This document shows positions 23,913-31,855 of a DNA stretch of 64,000 bases, one piece after another. Both the position numbers and the translations under genes were made by a program. How positions within the stretch are numbered: the first letter of the stretch is position 1; every line of letters begins with the position of its first letter. The stretch comes from Dactylosporangium fulvum (GTDB taxonomy: Bacteria > Actinomycetota > Actinomycetes > Mycobacteriales > Micromonosporaceae). The stretch is taken from assembly GCF_025137375.1 (NCBI RefSeq), contig NZ_CP073720.1:4550501-4614500 (forward strand). The letters run 5' to 3'. Under the pieces are notes generated by a model. The model made no database searches. It saw nothing but the letters and a program-made list of their open reading frames with translations, and had not been told where the DNA came from.

Positions 23913-25404
23913 GTGCTCCCCGCGCACGCGGGGATGGTCCGTGGCCGGGGAGTAAGCGCGACTGACTGTGCGAGTGCTCCCCGCGCACGCGGGGATGGTC
24001 CCTCTTCTTCGAGGACCATGAACGCCCCTTCCTCGTGCTCCCCGCGCACGCGGGGATGGTCCCATCGTCGCGGTCGCGCGGAAGTTCGACGAGCAGTGCT
24101 CCCCGCGCACGCGGGGATGGTCCGAATGGGTTCGCGTTCAGCGGGGCGGTGAGGCTGTGCTCCCCGCGCACGCGGGGATGGTCCGCGGGTGAGCACCTGC
24201 AGCGTGGTCGGGGCCGTGTGCTCCCCGCGCACGCGGGGATGGTCCCGCGCGCTGCCGGTCCGCCTCCTGCCGTAGTCGGTGCTCCCCGCGCACGCGGGGA
24301 TGGTCCGGAGGAGCGGCGGGCGGCCGACCGCCCTGGGATGTGCTCCCCGCGCACGCGGGGATGGTCCTCGTCACCGCCCTCGCCGACCGCACCCGCCACC
24401 GTGCTCCCCGCGCACGCGGGGATGGTCCGGCAGCGCCGTTGCTCAGGGCCGCTCAGGACGCGTGCTCCCCGCGCACGCGGGGATGGTCCCGCCCGGCACA
24501 GCGGCGCGAAGTCGTGTATCCCGTGCTCCCCGCGCACGCGGGGATGGTCCACACAGAGCGCGTCCTGGTGGACCGGTCCGCGTGTGCTCCCCGCGCACGC
24601 GGGGATGGTCCGCTACCGCGTACCGTGAGGCGTTGAGTGGTCGCGTGCTCCCCGCGCACGCGGGGATGGTCCCTAGTCCGTTCGGTCGAGGGTGAGTCCT
24701 TGCACGTGCTCCCCGCGCACGCGGGGATGGTCCTTCACCCTGTCACCCGTGTTCGCGTCGATGGCCGTGCTCCCCGCGCACGCGGGGATGGTCCGGAGGG
24801 CGGAGAACAGTCATCAGGGGTGCTGCTGTGCTCCCCGCGCACGCGGGGATGGTCCCTCCATGCTCACACCCTCCGGGGCAGAGGGAGCGTGCTCCCCGCG
24901 CACGCGGGGATGGCCCGTACACGCCCGCCGGCGTGCTGCAGATCCTGGAGTGCTCCCCGCGCACGCGGGGATGGTCCCCAACGTGATTTCGACGTACGCA
25001 AACACAAACCGTGCTCCCCGCGCACGCGGGGATGGTCCCTCCATGCTCACACCCTCCGGGGCAGAGGGAGCGTGCTCCCCGCGCACGCGGGGATGGTCCC
25101 GTGTGCCGGAACAGATGCGGGTGGATGTCGATGTGCTCCCCGCGCACGCGGGGATGGTCCTGAGCAACGGAGCATGCACCAGAGACAACATGCGTGCTCC
25201 CCGCGCACGCGGGGATGGTCCGGCCCAGTCCTTCCGTGGCCAGATCTTCCGCTCGTGCTCCCCGCGCACGCGGGGATGGTCCCGTGACGAGGCCATGGCG
25301 GCACTGGTGAAGAAGGTGCTCCCCGCGCACGCGGGGATGGTCCGAACTTCATCAGCACCGGCAGCGCGATGATCGAGTGTTCCCCGCGCAGGCGGGGGTG
25401 GTCC
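23913..25404 (+). CRISPR. CRISPR array 2
   Basis: 25 repeats of 28 nt start at 23913 and every 61 nt up to 25377, giving 33-nt spacers. The repeat begins GTGCTCCCCGCG and ends CGGGGATGGTCC, and is in crRNA orientation on the plus strand. It differs from the array 1 repeat at the third, fourth and 22nd positions. The repeat near 24889 ends GGCCC, and the last one (25377) has several changes. One spacer is present twice (24856-24888 and 25039-25071). Spacers at 24613-24645 and 25161-25193 nearly match spacers of array 1. The leader and cas2 lie at the left, so the right end is the old end. Confidence 0.97.
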
Positions 25405-25436
25405 CGGGCGGTGGGATGGTCGTCGAAGCGGCGGTG

Positions 25437-25520
25437 GTGCACCCCGCGCTTTCGAGGATGGTACGTACGCCGACAGGCCGCGCCGCCGCCAGGACCAGTG
25501 GTTCCCGCGCGGGATGATCC
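25437..25520 (+). repeat. Decayed repeats beyond the old end of array 2
   Basis: A 28-nt sequence at 25437-25464 matches the repeat at about 22 positions (GTGCACCCCGCGC...GGATGGTAC). After exactly 33 nt, a 23-nt sequence at 25498-25520 (GTGGTTCCCGCGC, GGGATGATCC) matches with a 5-nt deletion. Both sit on the array period, so they look like eroded repeats rather than chance matches. A further half-matching stretch sits at 25554-25581. Confidence 0.7.
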
Positions 25521-25866
25521 CGAGTCCCACATAGACCCGGTCGACTCCCGACGCAGGCTCGCTGCCATGCGGTTTCGGTCCAGTGTGGAGCCTTCCTTGC
25601 GTGATGCTCGGCCCATGCGAGCACGGATGTGTCGATCGAGTCCGTGACGGACCGGGTCGGCTCTTCAGGTGCGTTCCCGGCGGTGTCGGCCATCGGATGC
25701 CCATTTCATGGTGGGCTGTGCGGCTGTGGCGGTGACAGCTACGTGCGTACCGACGGCTGGCGCGTACGGTCGGCGGCATAGAAAGATGTACATTGAGGCT
25801 TGAGGTTCTTCGGGTGATTGTCGGTTACGCTGACCCGACAACAGGCGATTGTGGAGTGTGTTCGGG
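25521..25866. other. Gene-free stretch after array 2
   Basis: No convincing coding frame was found. The first 60 bases may hold one more very eroded repeat. The rest precedes the HTH protein gene and probably contains its promoter. Confidence 0.45.
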
Positions 25867-26361
25867 ATGGCGTTGTCAGAGCTTGCCGCAGTAGAGGCGG
25901 CGTATCAGGTGTTGCATCCGCTGGATGCGGCTGGCCGTCGGCGGGCGTTGCAGTGGTTGTCCGACGCGTTGAGCGCGGAAGGGCCGCTGCCAGAGTCCGC
26001 GCCCGGGACTGCCGGGTCGACAGGGCGGGCTGGCGGGGAGCGTGGTCCGAAACGCGCACCCGCTACCAGGTCGGTGTCGACCCGTGCCTCCCGAGGACGC
26101 GCCAGCGCCGAGGCCGCGGCGGCGGAGACTCCGGCGGGCCGTCCTCGGCGGGTCCGGGCCGCCAAACAGGCCGCCGCGCCGGCGGAGAGCCGGGATCGGG
26201 CGTACCGGCGGATGCCACCCGCCGAGGATGTCATGGCCGCCTACCGGCAAGTCGGCAGCGTCAGTGGACTCGCTGATCATTTCAACGTTCCCCGGTACAC
26301 CGTGCAGGGCTGGGCCCGGCAGTTGCGCAAGCAGGGCCACGCCATCGGCCGGGTCAGCTGA
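25867..26361 (+). CDS. Hypothetical protein with C-terminal helix-turn-helix
   Basis: 164-aa protein from the ATG at 25867 (a TTG at 25849 is also in frame). The N terminus (ELAAVEAAYQVLHPLDAAGR, RRALQWLSDAL) is helical and resembles short segments found in actinobacterial phage-like DNA-binding proteins. A basic Ala/Arg-rich linker of about 70 residues follows, then EDVMAAYRQVGSVSGLADHF and VPRYTVQGWARQLRKQGH, a clear helix-turn-helix. It probably binds DNA. It has no operon partner. Its position after the decayed end of array 2 may mark the island border. Confidence 0.65.
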   Translation: MALSELAAVEAAYQVLHPLDAAGRRRALQWLSDALSAEGPLPESAPGTAGSTGRAGGERGPKRAPATRSVSTRASRGRASAEAAAAETPAGRPRRVRAAKQAAAPAESRDRAYRRMPPAEDVMAAYRQVGSVSGLADHFNVPRYTVQGWARQLRKQGHAIGRVS

Positions 26362-26721
26362 ACCACGCCACAAGCTGGAGCGGTCGATGGTCTGCGAGTA
26401 GGTGAATCATTCAACACCCATCGCCCGCATCGTTCGCTGAGCCAGCCGCGCCGCTGCGTGGCCTTCTGGGTGCGCCCTCGGCGCTCGCGAGTCCGATGCG
26501 AGCGTCGCGGGCGCCATGTCGGCCGGGCTGTGGGTGCCCGGGCTGGGTGCCGCCGCAGGTCGTCGTGGGCGAGGTGGGCCGCGCCTTGCCCGGCGCCACC
26601 GTGCACCGCATCTCTCGATCTCCAGGCGGCTGGCGCACCGCCTCACACAGCGCCGCCGACACCGACGGATGACGCGAGCCCCTGGCCGGCGCTGCCGCCG
26701 GCCGGGGGTTCCCCGACGAAG
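26362..26721. other. Gene-free stretch
   Basis: Only overlapping high-GC frames without recognisable motifs occur here. No RNA gene or repeat is seen. A minus-strand frame ending QRTMRAMGVE near 26411 could be the tail of a lost gene but cannot be assigned. Confidence 0.35.
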
Positions 26722-27075
26722 TCAGGCGTGCGGGACCACCGTGCCGCTCGACGCGTCGATGACCTTCCGGTCGTCGATCGGCCGGGACAGGGTGTGCGAC
26801 GCCTCGGCGTGCACGCCGATGTCCACGTTGTCGCCCGTGTCGATGCGGACCCACACGGTCACCACGATCCGGTCGTCGTGCTCCTCGAAACGGGTGCGGG
26901 TGATCCGGTCACCGATGCCGAGGGTCAGGTTGACCGTGATCCGGGTGTCCTGCGGCCCGCCCCGATACGACACGACCTGGCTCTTGACGTCGAAGGGGGA
27001 CCACCAGTGGTACCCCGTGCACGCGACGGCGACCAGCAGGAGCGCCGCGACGGCGATGATCACTCGTTTGCGCAT
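26722..27075 (-). CDS. Small putative membrane-anchored or lipoprotein, 117 aa
   Basis: The start ATG at 27075 is preceded by GAGGAGGAAC. The N terminus is a typical export signal, MRKRVIIAVAALLLVAVACT, with a Cys that could be a lipobox Cys although the residues before it (AVA) are not the ideal pattern. The remaining 95 residues (VSYRGGPQDTRITVNLTLGI, RIVVTVWVRIDTGDN) look like a beta-rich extracytoplasmic domain of unknown function. It follows a frameshifted gene by 32 nt on the same strand. Confidence 0.7.
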   Translation of the reverse strand: MRKRVIIAVAALLLVAVACTGYHWWSPFDVKSQVVSYRGGPQDTRITVNLTLGIGDRITRTRFEEHDDRIVVTVWVRIDTGDNVDIGVHAEASHTLSRPIDDRKVIDASSGTVVPHA

Positions 27076-27107
27076 GCGTTCCTCCTCAAACCGCTGTCGA
27101 TCGGGCG

Positions 27108-27576
27108 TCAGCCGAGGCGCAGCAAGCCCCGCAGACCGTAGTAGGCCAGATAAATGTCGGTGACACCACCACTGCACGGGATCAGCGAAGTGCCGCCGCC
27201 CCAGCTCCAGATGCCCTTCGCGGCGACGCCACTCAGGGTGACAGTGATTTCTGTTGGCGCGCGTCCTGTCGTAGCCGAGTTGAGTCCGTCCGCTCACCGG
27301 CAGGCCGAAGTCGGCGGGCCGTTCGGCAACCTTGACTCTGAACGCAGTCTCTAGGGCCTCGTCTTGGGGGCCGAGATCATCTTGCCTGGACTCGGCGTGG
27401 TCACCGTCCAAGGCATGCTCAATGAGGTCTGCTACGAGCTCGGCGAGTTCCGGCAATCCGAAGTACCGCATCGCGTCCCTGGCTCGTTCCAGACGGAAGG
27501 GCTCGTTCACCTCGACAGTGAAGCCCAAGCCGCCACCCATCGCCGAGTTGTAGACACGCAGCAGTGCTAGTTCCAT
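27108..27576 (-). pseudogene. Frameshifted hypothetical gene
   Basis: The ATG at 27576 overlaps the end of the alpha/beta hydrolase gene. The first frame reads MELALLRVYNSAMGGGLGFT and continues to about RPADFGLPVSGRTQLGYDRT. Near 27245 the sensible frame changes by one base to TEITVTLSGVAAKGIWSWGG and ends ...YLAYYGLRGLLRLG at a TGA at 27108. The unshifted frame has no stop and runs into the next gene. A single-base frameshift, natural or from sequencing, explains this. No family is recognised. Confidence 0.6.
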
Positions 27577-28442
27577 ACGCGGTCGAGGAAGTTGGCGATG
27601 AGCGGGGCGATCTGCGGGAGGTGGGTTTCGAGGGCGAAGTGGCCGGTGTCGAACAGGTGCAGTTCGGCGTCAGGCACGTCGCGTAGGTAGGCGCGGGCGC
27701 CGGGCTCGGGGAAGAACGGGTCGTTGCTGCCCCAGGTGATGAGGGTGGGCGGGGTGTGCTTGCGCAGCCAGGCTTGCCAGCGGTCGTAACGCTCGACGTT
27801 GGAATGGTAGTCGAACGCCAACGCCACCTGGGCTTCCTTGCGGCCGGGCAGGTCGAGGAAGTGCTGGTCGAGGGTCCACCCGTCGGGCGGGATCAGGCCG
27901 GGGTCGGTGACGCCGGTCTCGTACTGGCCGCGGGTGCCGGCCAGGGTCAGCAGGTCGCGGATGGTTGCTTCGCCGCCGGGCGTCTCGGGGCGCAGGGCGA
28001 TGAAGTCCCGGGCGCCGTCCGACAGGCCTTCGGTGTAGGCGTTGCCGTTCTGCACGACCAGGCCCGCGACCCACGCGGGGTGCCGCTCGGCGAGCCGGAA
28101 GCCGACCGGGGCGCCGAAGTCGAAGACGTACATCACGAACCGGTCGAGGCCGAGCCGTTGGACGAAGCCTTCGGTGAGGTCGGCGAGCCGATCAAAGGAG
28201 TACGTGAAGCCGTCGGGCGCCTGAGTGTGGCCGAAGCCGGGATAGTCCGGGGCGATCAGCCGGTAGCGGGCACCGAGGACGTCGATGAGGCGGCGGAACT
28301 GGTGGGAGGCGGACGGGAAGCCGTGCAACAGCAGCAGCACGGGCGCGTCGGGACGGTCGGGGAGTGACTCGCGGTAGAAGACGCGGACGCCGTCGACGTC
28401 CAGGTGGCGGTGGACGGTGGAGGCGATCGGAGAAATCGGCAT
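27567..28442 (-). CDS. Alpha/beta hydrolase of the haloalkane dehalogenase/epoxide hydrolase type
   Basis: 291-aa cytosolic hydrolase. The oxyanion motif HGFPSASHQF follows strand 3. The nucleophile elbow reads MYVFDFGAPVGFRL, with Asp as nucleophile as in dehalogenases and epoxide hydrolases rather than Ser. A cap domain follows, then GSNDPFFPEPGA with the acid and DTGHFALETH with the catalytic His. The substrate is unknown. It is divergent from a CGNR regulator gene, with a palindrome between them (28473-28497). Confidence 0.9.
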   Translation of the reverse strand: MPISPIASTVHRHLDVDGVRVFYRESLPDRPDAPVLLLLHGFPSASHQFRRLIDVLGARYRLIAPDYPGFGHTQAPDGFTYSFDRLADLTEGFVQRLGLDRFVMYVFDFGAPVGFRLAERHPAWVAGLVVQNGNAYTEGLSDGARDFIALRPETPGGEATIRDLLTLAGTRGQYETGVTDPGLIPPDGWTLDQHFLDLPGRKEAQVALAFDYHSNVERYDRWQAWLRKHTPPTLITWGSNDPFFPEPGARAYLRDVPDAELHLFDTGHFALETHLPQIAPLIANFLDRVWN

Positions 28443-28472
28443 CTCTAATGCCTTTCATTCGTGGAGATACGT

Positions 28473-28497
28473 TAGGTGTAGCGATCGCTGACCTAAT
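28473..28497. promoter_or_regulatory. Nested palindromic operator between hydrolase and CGNR regulator
   Basis: Outer arms TTAGGT and ACCTAA enclose the perfect 10-bp palindrome AGCGATCGCT. The site lies about 30 bp from both divergent start codons. It is a good candidate binding site for the CGNR protein encoded at 28528, which would then control both genes. Confidence 0.6.
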
Positions 28498-28527
28498 GTG
28501 TCAACTCCGTGAGGTAGCATTAGCAGA

Positions 28528-29094
28528 ATGAGCGATTTCGTCCCCCTGACCGGGGAGCTGCTAGCGCTCGACCTGGTCAACACGCGCCCGAGCGGCGCCG
28601 ACCTGCTGGCCACCCCCGCCGACCTGCGCGCATGGCTGAACCTGCAGGCCGACCGGTTCCCGCAGGCGCGGCAGTTCGCCGCCGTCGAACTCACCGGCGC
28701 CGACCTGGCCGCCGTGCAACAAGTCCGCGAGCGCACGGCCCGCGTCCTCGAGCATGCCCGCCACCGCACCCGGCCGCCGGTCGGCGACCTGGAGGCCCTC
28801 AACCGGGCCCAGCGCGCCGCGCCCGCCATCAACGAGCTGGCCTGGAACGGTGACGTGGTCACCGCCGTCCGCAGCCGCACCGGCCCACCCGGAGCGCGGC
28901 TGGCGGCCTGGCTCGCCGAAGCCGCTGCCGAGCTGATCGCCGATTCGGCGGTCGTCAACGTCCGCCAATGCGAGGCCGACGACTGCGTGATGCTGTTCCT
29001 GCCCGCCCACCCGCGCCGCCGCTGGTGCTCTGCGGCCCGCTGCGGCAATCGCGTCCGCGTGGCACGCCACTACCAACGCAACAAACCCACCTGA
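28528..29094 (+). CDS. ABATE/CGNR zinc-finger transcriptional regulator
   Basis: 188-aa protein. The N-terminal ABATE-like domain begins PLTGELLALDLVNTRPSGAD, and the C-terminal zinc finger is VRQCEADDCVMLF...RRRWCSAARCGNRVRVARHY, with Cys pairs and the CGNR signature. Such proteins are stress-linked regulators common in actinobacteria. The gene is divergent from the alpha/beta hydrolase, which is its likely target, with a palindrome in between. Confidence 0.9.
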   Translation: MSDFVPLTGELLALDLVNTRPSGADLLATPADLRAWLNLQADRFPQARQFAAVELTGADLAAVQQVRERTARVLEHARHRTRPPVGDLEALNRAQRAAPAINELAWNGDVVTAVRSRTGPPGARLAAWLAEAAAELIADSAVVNVRQCEADDCVMLFLPAHPRRRWCSAARCGNRVRVARHYQRNKPT

Positions 29095-29104
29095 GCGCCC
29101 GTCC

Positions 29105-29240
29105 TCGGGTGCGCGTCAGCTGACCGGCCATCAGCCGGACCATTGCGATCGTAATGAAGTCTTCGGCGTGCGCGGCAGTGCGTTCGTAGCCGTGGGTCTG
29201 CTCCATCACCCACCGGCGGTTCTTCCCGCGAGCATTGAAG
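29105..29240 (-). pseudogene. IS5/IS4-type transposase remnant
   Basis: The minus strand encodes NARGKNRRWVMEQTHGYERT, then AAHAEDFITIAMVRLMAGQL. This resembles the C-terminal end of an IS5-group DDE transposase (RRWVVERTFxW...YER...A). The middle of that block is deleted and there is no full-length frame. The 175 bp on its right (29241-29415) have no recognised gene. Confidence 0.6.
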
Positions 29241-29415
29241 GCCACGCCCGGTGGGGTGGTCACCGATGCGTCTGTCTCCCCGGCCGTGCTCGACGAGCTC
29301 GTGCCCTCGCCGGCCACACCTTCACTCGGAACATCCGCCGCGGCCGTTACGAACTCGGCGTTGACGTCCCGCCCACCCTGCGGGTCGTCGCGGCGTTCAC
29401 CGCTCGAGGAGAAAC

Positions 29416-30261
29416 TCAGCCGGGTTCGGTGCCGGTGGCGACCGGTCGGGTGGGGTCGGCGCTCCACTGGGTCCACGAGCCCGGGTAGAGCGCGGCCGGG
29501 ATTCCGAGCCGGTGCAGCACGAGGATGCCGGTGGTCGCGCCGACCCCGCCGCCGCAGTACAGACCGAGCGGGGCGATGCCGTCGACTCCGTGCCCGGCGT
29601 AGAGGGCGCGCAGGCTCTCGTCGTTGCGGAGCAGGCCGTCCTCGTCGAGGTTGTCGGAGTACGGCACGCTCACCGCGCCCGGGATGTGGCCCTGGCCGGG
29701 CTGTTCCGCGTCACCCAGGTATGCCTCGCGGGGCCGGGCGTCCAGGAGCAGCCCGGAGCGGGCCAGCGCCCCGGCTTCGTCCGCGTCGATGGTCGGCAGC
29801 GAACCCGTACGCACCTGGAACGTCCCGCCGCCCGGAGCCGGCTCGTCGGTGGTGAGCTCTCCGCCGGCGGCCGTCCAGGCGTCCAGGCCGCCGTCGAGAT
29901 ACCGGACGTCCGGCACGCCCGCCCAGGTCAGCACCCACCAGGCGCGGGTGGCCGGCGGGGCGGCCCCGCGGGTGTAGACGACGACGGTCGACGACGGGTG
30001 GATGCCCCAGCCGGTCACCGCCGCCTGGATCTGGTCGTCGGTCGGCAACGGGTTCTTGCCCGATTCCGGCGTGCGGACGCCAGCGAGTTGCGTGGAGTGC
30101 TCGACGTAGTGCGCCCCGGGCAAATGCCCGGCCTCATATTCGTGCCGTAGTCCGCGGTCGGCGTCGCGGCGGATGTCGAGCAGTACGACGTCGGCGCCGG
30201 AGTCGAGCAGCGTTCTCAGCGCGGTGGCAGAAATGACAGCGTCGGGACGGGTGGTGGTCAC
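29416..30261 (-). CDS. Sulfurtransferase (tandem rhodanese, thiosulfate/3-mercaptopyruvate type)
   Basis: 281 aa with two rhodanese domains. The first, LLDIRRDADRG...GHLPGAHYV, lacks a Cys loop. The second, LLDARPREAYLG...GHIPGAVSVPY, ends in the active-site loop LYCGGGVGATTGIL. The enzyme would move sulfur from thiosulfate or mercaptopyruvate to an acceptor. The GTG at 30261 follows GAAAGGAT; longer frames upstream overlap the redoxin remnant. It is on the minus strand next to a sulfonate-type uptake operon, which supports a sulfur-metabolism role. Confidence 0.92.
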   Translation of the reverse strand: MTTTRPDAVISATALRTLLDSGADVVLLDIRRDADRGLRHEYEAGHLPGAHYVEHSTQLAGVRTPESGKNPLPTDDQIQAAVTGWGIHPSSTVVVYTRGAAPPATRAWWVLTWAGVPDVRYLDGGLDAWTAAGGELTTDEPAPGGGTFQVRTGSLPTIDADEAGALARSGLLLDARPREAYLGDAEQPGQGHIPGAVSVPYSDNLDEDGLLRNDESLRALYAGHGVDGIAPLGLYCGGGVGATTGILVLHRLGIPAALYPGSWTQWSADPTRPVATGTEPG

Positions 30262-30271
30262 GCGGATCCTT

Positions 30272-30502
30272 TCAAGAGGTGCCTGCGGAGGGCGTCGCGG
30301 GCGGTACGCGCGACAGGTCGCGGCCGCAGATGGTGATTGTGGGGGAGCCGGCGAAGCCGAGCCGGGCGAGCGCATATGGGCGGTGGTTGGCGGTGAACCC
30401 GACGACCGTCGCTGCGCTGGCCCGCGGATCGACGGTGAGGTCGCCACCGTCGGCGCGAGGCAGGGCGAATGACGCGACGACGTCTCCGACTGCGTACGTC
30501 AT
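30272..30502 (-). CDS. Short thioredoxin/AhpC-like protein, probably a remnant
   Basis: 76 aa behind a good ribosome site (GGAGGGCC). MTYAVGDVVASFALPRADGG followed by ATVVGFTANHRPYAL matches the first part of a peroxiredoxin-like thioredoxin family whose redox loop normally reads NHCPYA. Here the Cys is Arg and the rest of the fold is missing. The tail (FAGSPTITICGRDLSR) instead looks unrelated. It probably arose by an internal deletion and is not redox-active. It precedes the sulfurtransferase by 10 nt. Confidence 0.55.
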   Translation of the reverse strand: MTYAVGDVVASFALPRADGGDLTVDPRASAATVVGFTANHRPYALARLGFAGSPTITICGRDLSRVPPATPSAGTS

Positions 30503-30811
30503 GGCCCTCCGTCCTGAAGACTGGTATTCCTATCGGCTTGATTGACAATAGCAGGCAGGACGGCACACACTTGATCACGTGGGGCGGGGGACCACTGCTG
30601 CTGACGCGCGAACTAGGCGTCGATCTGCGGCGGGTCTGTAGCGCACGCTGTTAGCGCCACGCCGCCGCTGTCGACGACCTCGTCGCGCCGTTGTGTCGCA
30701 TCGCACCGTCTCACACACATTGTCTGGCGCCGGTCCATCGTCGATCGGGCTTCCGCAAGCCCTCCGATTCCGACAATTCCTATTTGCTAGTCCATAATGG
30801 AGGTACCTCTC
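30503..30811. promoter_or_regulatory. Divergent control region of the sulfur genes
   Basis: There is no gene in this 300-bp gap. It contains two copies of ATTCCTATnnGCTnG (30526-30540 and 30776-30790), one near each of the divergent start codons. A shared sulfur-responsive operator or promoter element is likely. Confidence 0.45.
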
Positions 30812-31855
30812 GTGTCCAGTTTCCCGCGGCTGGCCGCCGCCTTAGCGTCCGTGCTTCTCGCGTCGACGCTCGCCGCGTGCGGGGAGGAGGCGCCGTCGGC
30901 TTCGTCCGGTGCGCTCGACCCCGCCAACCCGGTCAAGATAACCGTGGCCGACGCGGGGTACGCCAACGCCCTGGAAATCGCCAAGGCGAAGGGGTACTTC
31001 TCGAAGTACGGCCTCGACCCCAAGCTCACCCAGACCCAGAGCGGTGTGGCCACCCTCGCCGCACTGCAGGGTGGCAGCCTCGACATCGGCTATGCGGATT
31101 TCTACGCAGGCATCAACGCGCTCGGCAACGGCTTCGACATCCAGCTCGTCGCGAACAACAACACCAACCTGACGAGCCTGCCGTTCCTGGTGAAATCCGG
31201 CGGTCCGGTGAAGACCGCGGCCGACCTCGCCGGCAAGAAGGTCGGTGTGTCGCCGGTGCCGCAGTTCATCGTGAACACCCGCGGCTTCCTTGAGGCCAAC
31301 GGGGTCGATTCGAACAGGGTGACCTTCGTCATCATCCAGGACGCGACCGGTGCGCCGCAGGCCCTGGAGCGCGGCGACTACGACGTGTGGGCCGGGCACT
31401 GGACCGCGGCCTACTCCAACGACGGCAAGACCGGCTACAACTTCACCACCGTCGGGGACACCTCGACCAAGGCGTGGTCCAACCCCGACGCCACGACGGC
31501 CGCGTTCTGGACCACCGGCGACTACGCGCGCAAGCACCCCGAGATCGCCCACGCGTTCGCCAAGGCCCTGTATGAGTTCCACGCGTGGTGGAACGCCGTG
31601 TCACCGTCGGAGCAGGCGGATCTCGTGCAGCAGTACTACAAAATCGACTTCAAGAAGATCGCCGGCGGGGACGACGCCAAGCTGCGCAACCTGCTGCCGA
31701 CCTACTACCAGACCGGCCCGATCAACCTGGACGCCACGCAGTCCTGGTACGAACTCGGCCTGAAGTACGCACCGGACAAGATTTCCAAGGGCGTGGACTG
31801 GAAGTCGCACGTCTTCGCCTCGGCGACCCGGTCCTCAGCGGGCGGTGCACCGTGA
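30812..31855 (+). CDS. Sulfonate/taurine/nitrate-type ABC transporter substrate-binding lipoprotein
   Basis: 347-aa exported lipoprotein (SsuA/TauA/NrtA fold). The signal peptide LAAALASVLLASTLAACGEE has a lipobox ending in Cys. Then come KITVADAGYANALEIAKAKG with YFSKYGLDPKLTQ and GSLDIGYADFYAGINALGNG, the typical ligand-cleft blocks. The GTG at 30812 is preferred over the ATG at 30797 because GGAGG lies inside that ATG's codons, 8 nt before the GTG. It is the first gene of an ABC plus LLM monooxygenase operon, suggesting uptake of an organosulfur compound. Confidence 0.9.
   Translation: MSSFPRLAAALASVLLASTLAACGEEAPSASSGALDPANPVKITVADAGYANALEIAKAKGYFSKYGLDPKLTQTQSGVATLAALQGGSLDIGYADFYAGINALGNGFDIQLVANNNTNLTSLPFLVKSGGPVKTAADLAGKKVGVSPVPQFIVNTRGFLEANGVDSNRVTFVIIQDATGAPQALERGDYDVWAGHWTAAYSNDGKTGYNFTTVGDTSTKAWSNPDATTAAFWTTGDYARKHPEIAHAFAKALYEFHAWWNAVSPSEQADLVQQYYKIDFKKIAGGDDAKLRNLLPTYYQTGPINLDATQSWYELGLKYAPDKISKGVDWKSHVFASATRSSAGGAP

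Noticed and set aside
25554-25581. A further CRISPR repeat beyond 25520
   Set aside because: It lies at the right phase and ends GGTCC, but only half the bases agree with the consensus; not strong enough to list as a repeat.
23611-25779. Long repetitive frames through array 2
   Set aside because: Same artefact of the repeat unit; no ribosome sites and no protein family.
29235-29855. Plus-strand frame of 206 codons opposite the sulfurtransferase
   Set aside because: Low-complexity Arg/Pro/Ser composition typical of an antisense shadow; the minus strand has the rhodanese motifs.
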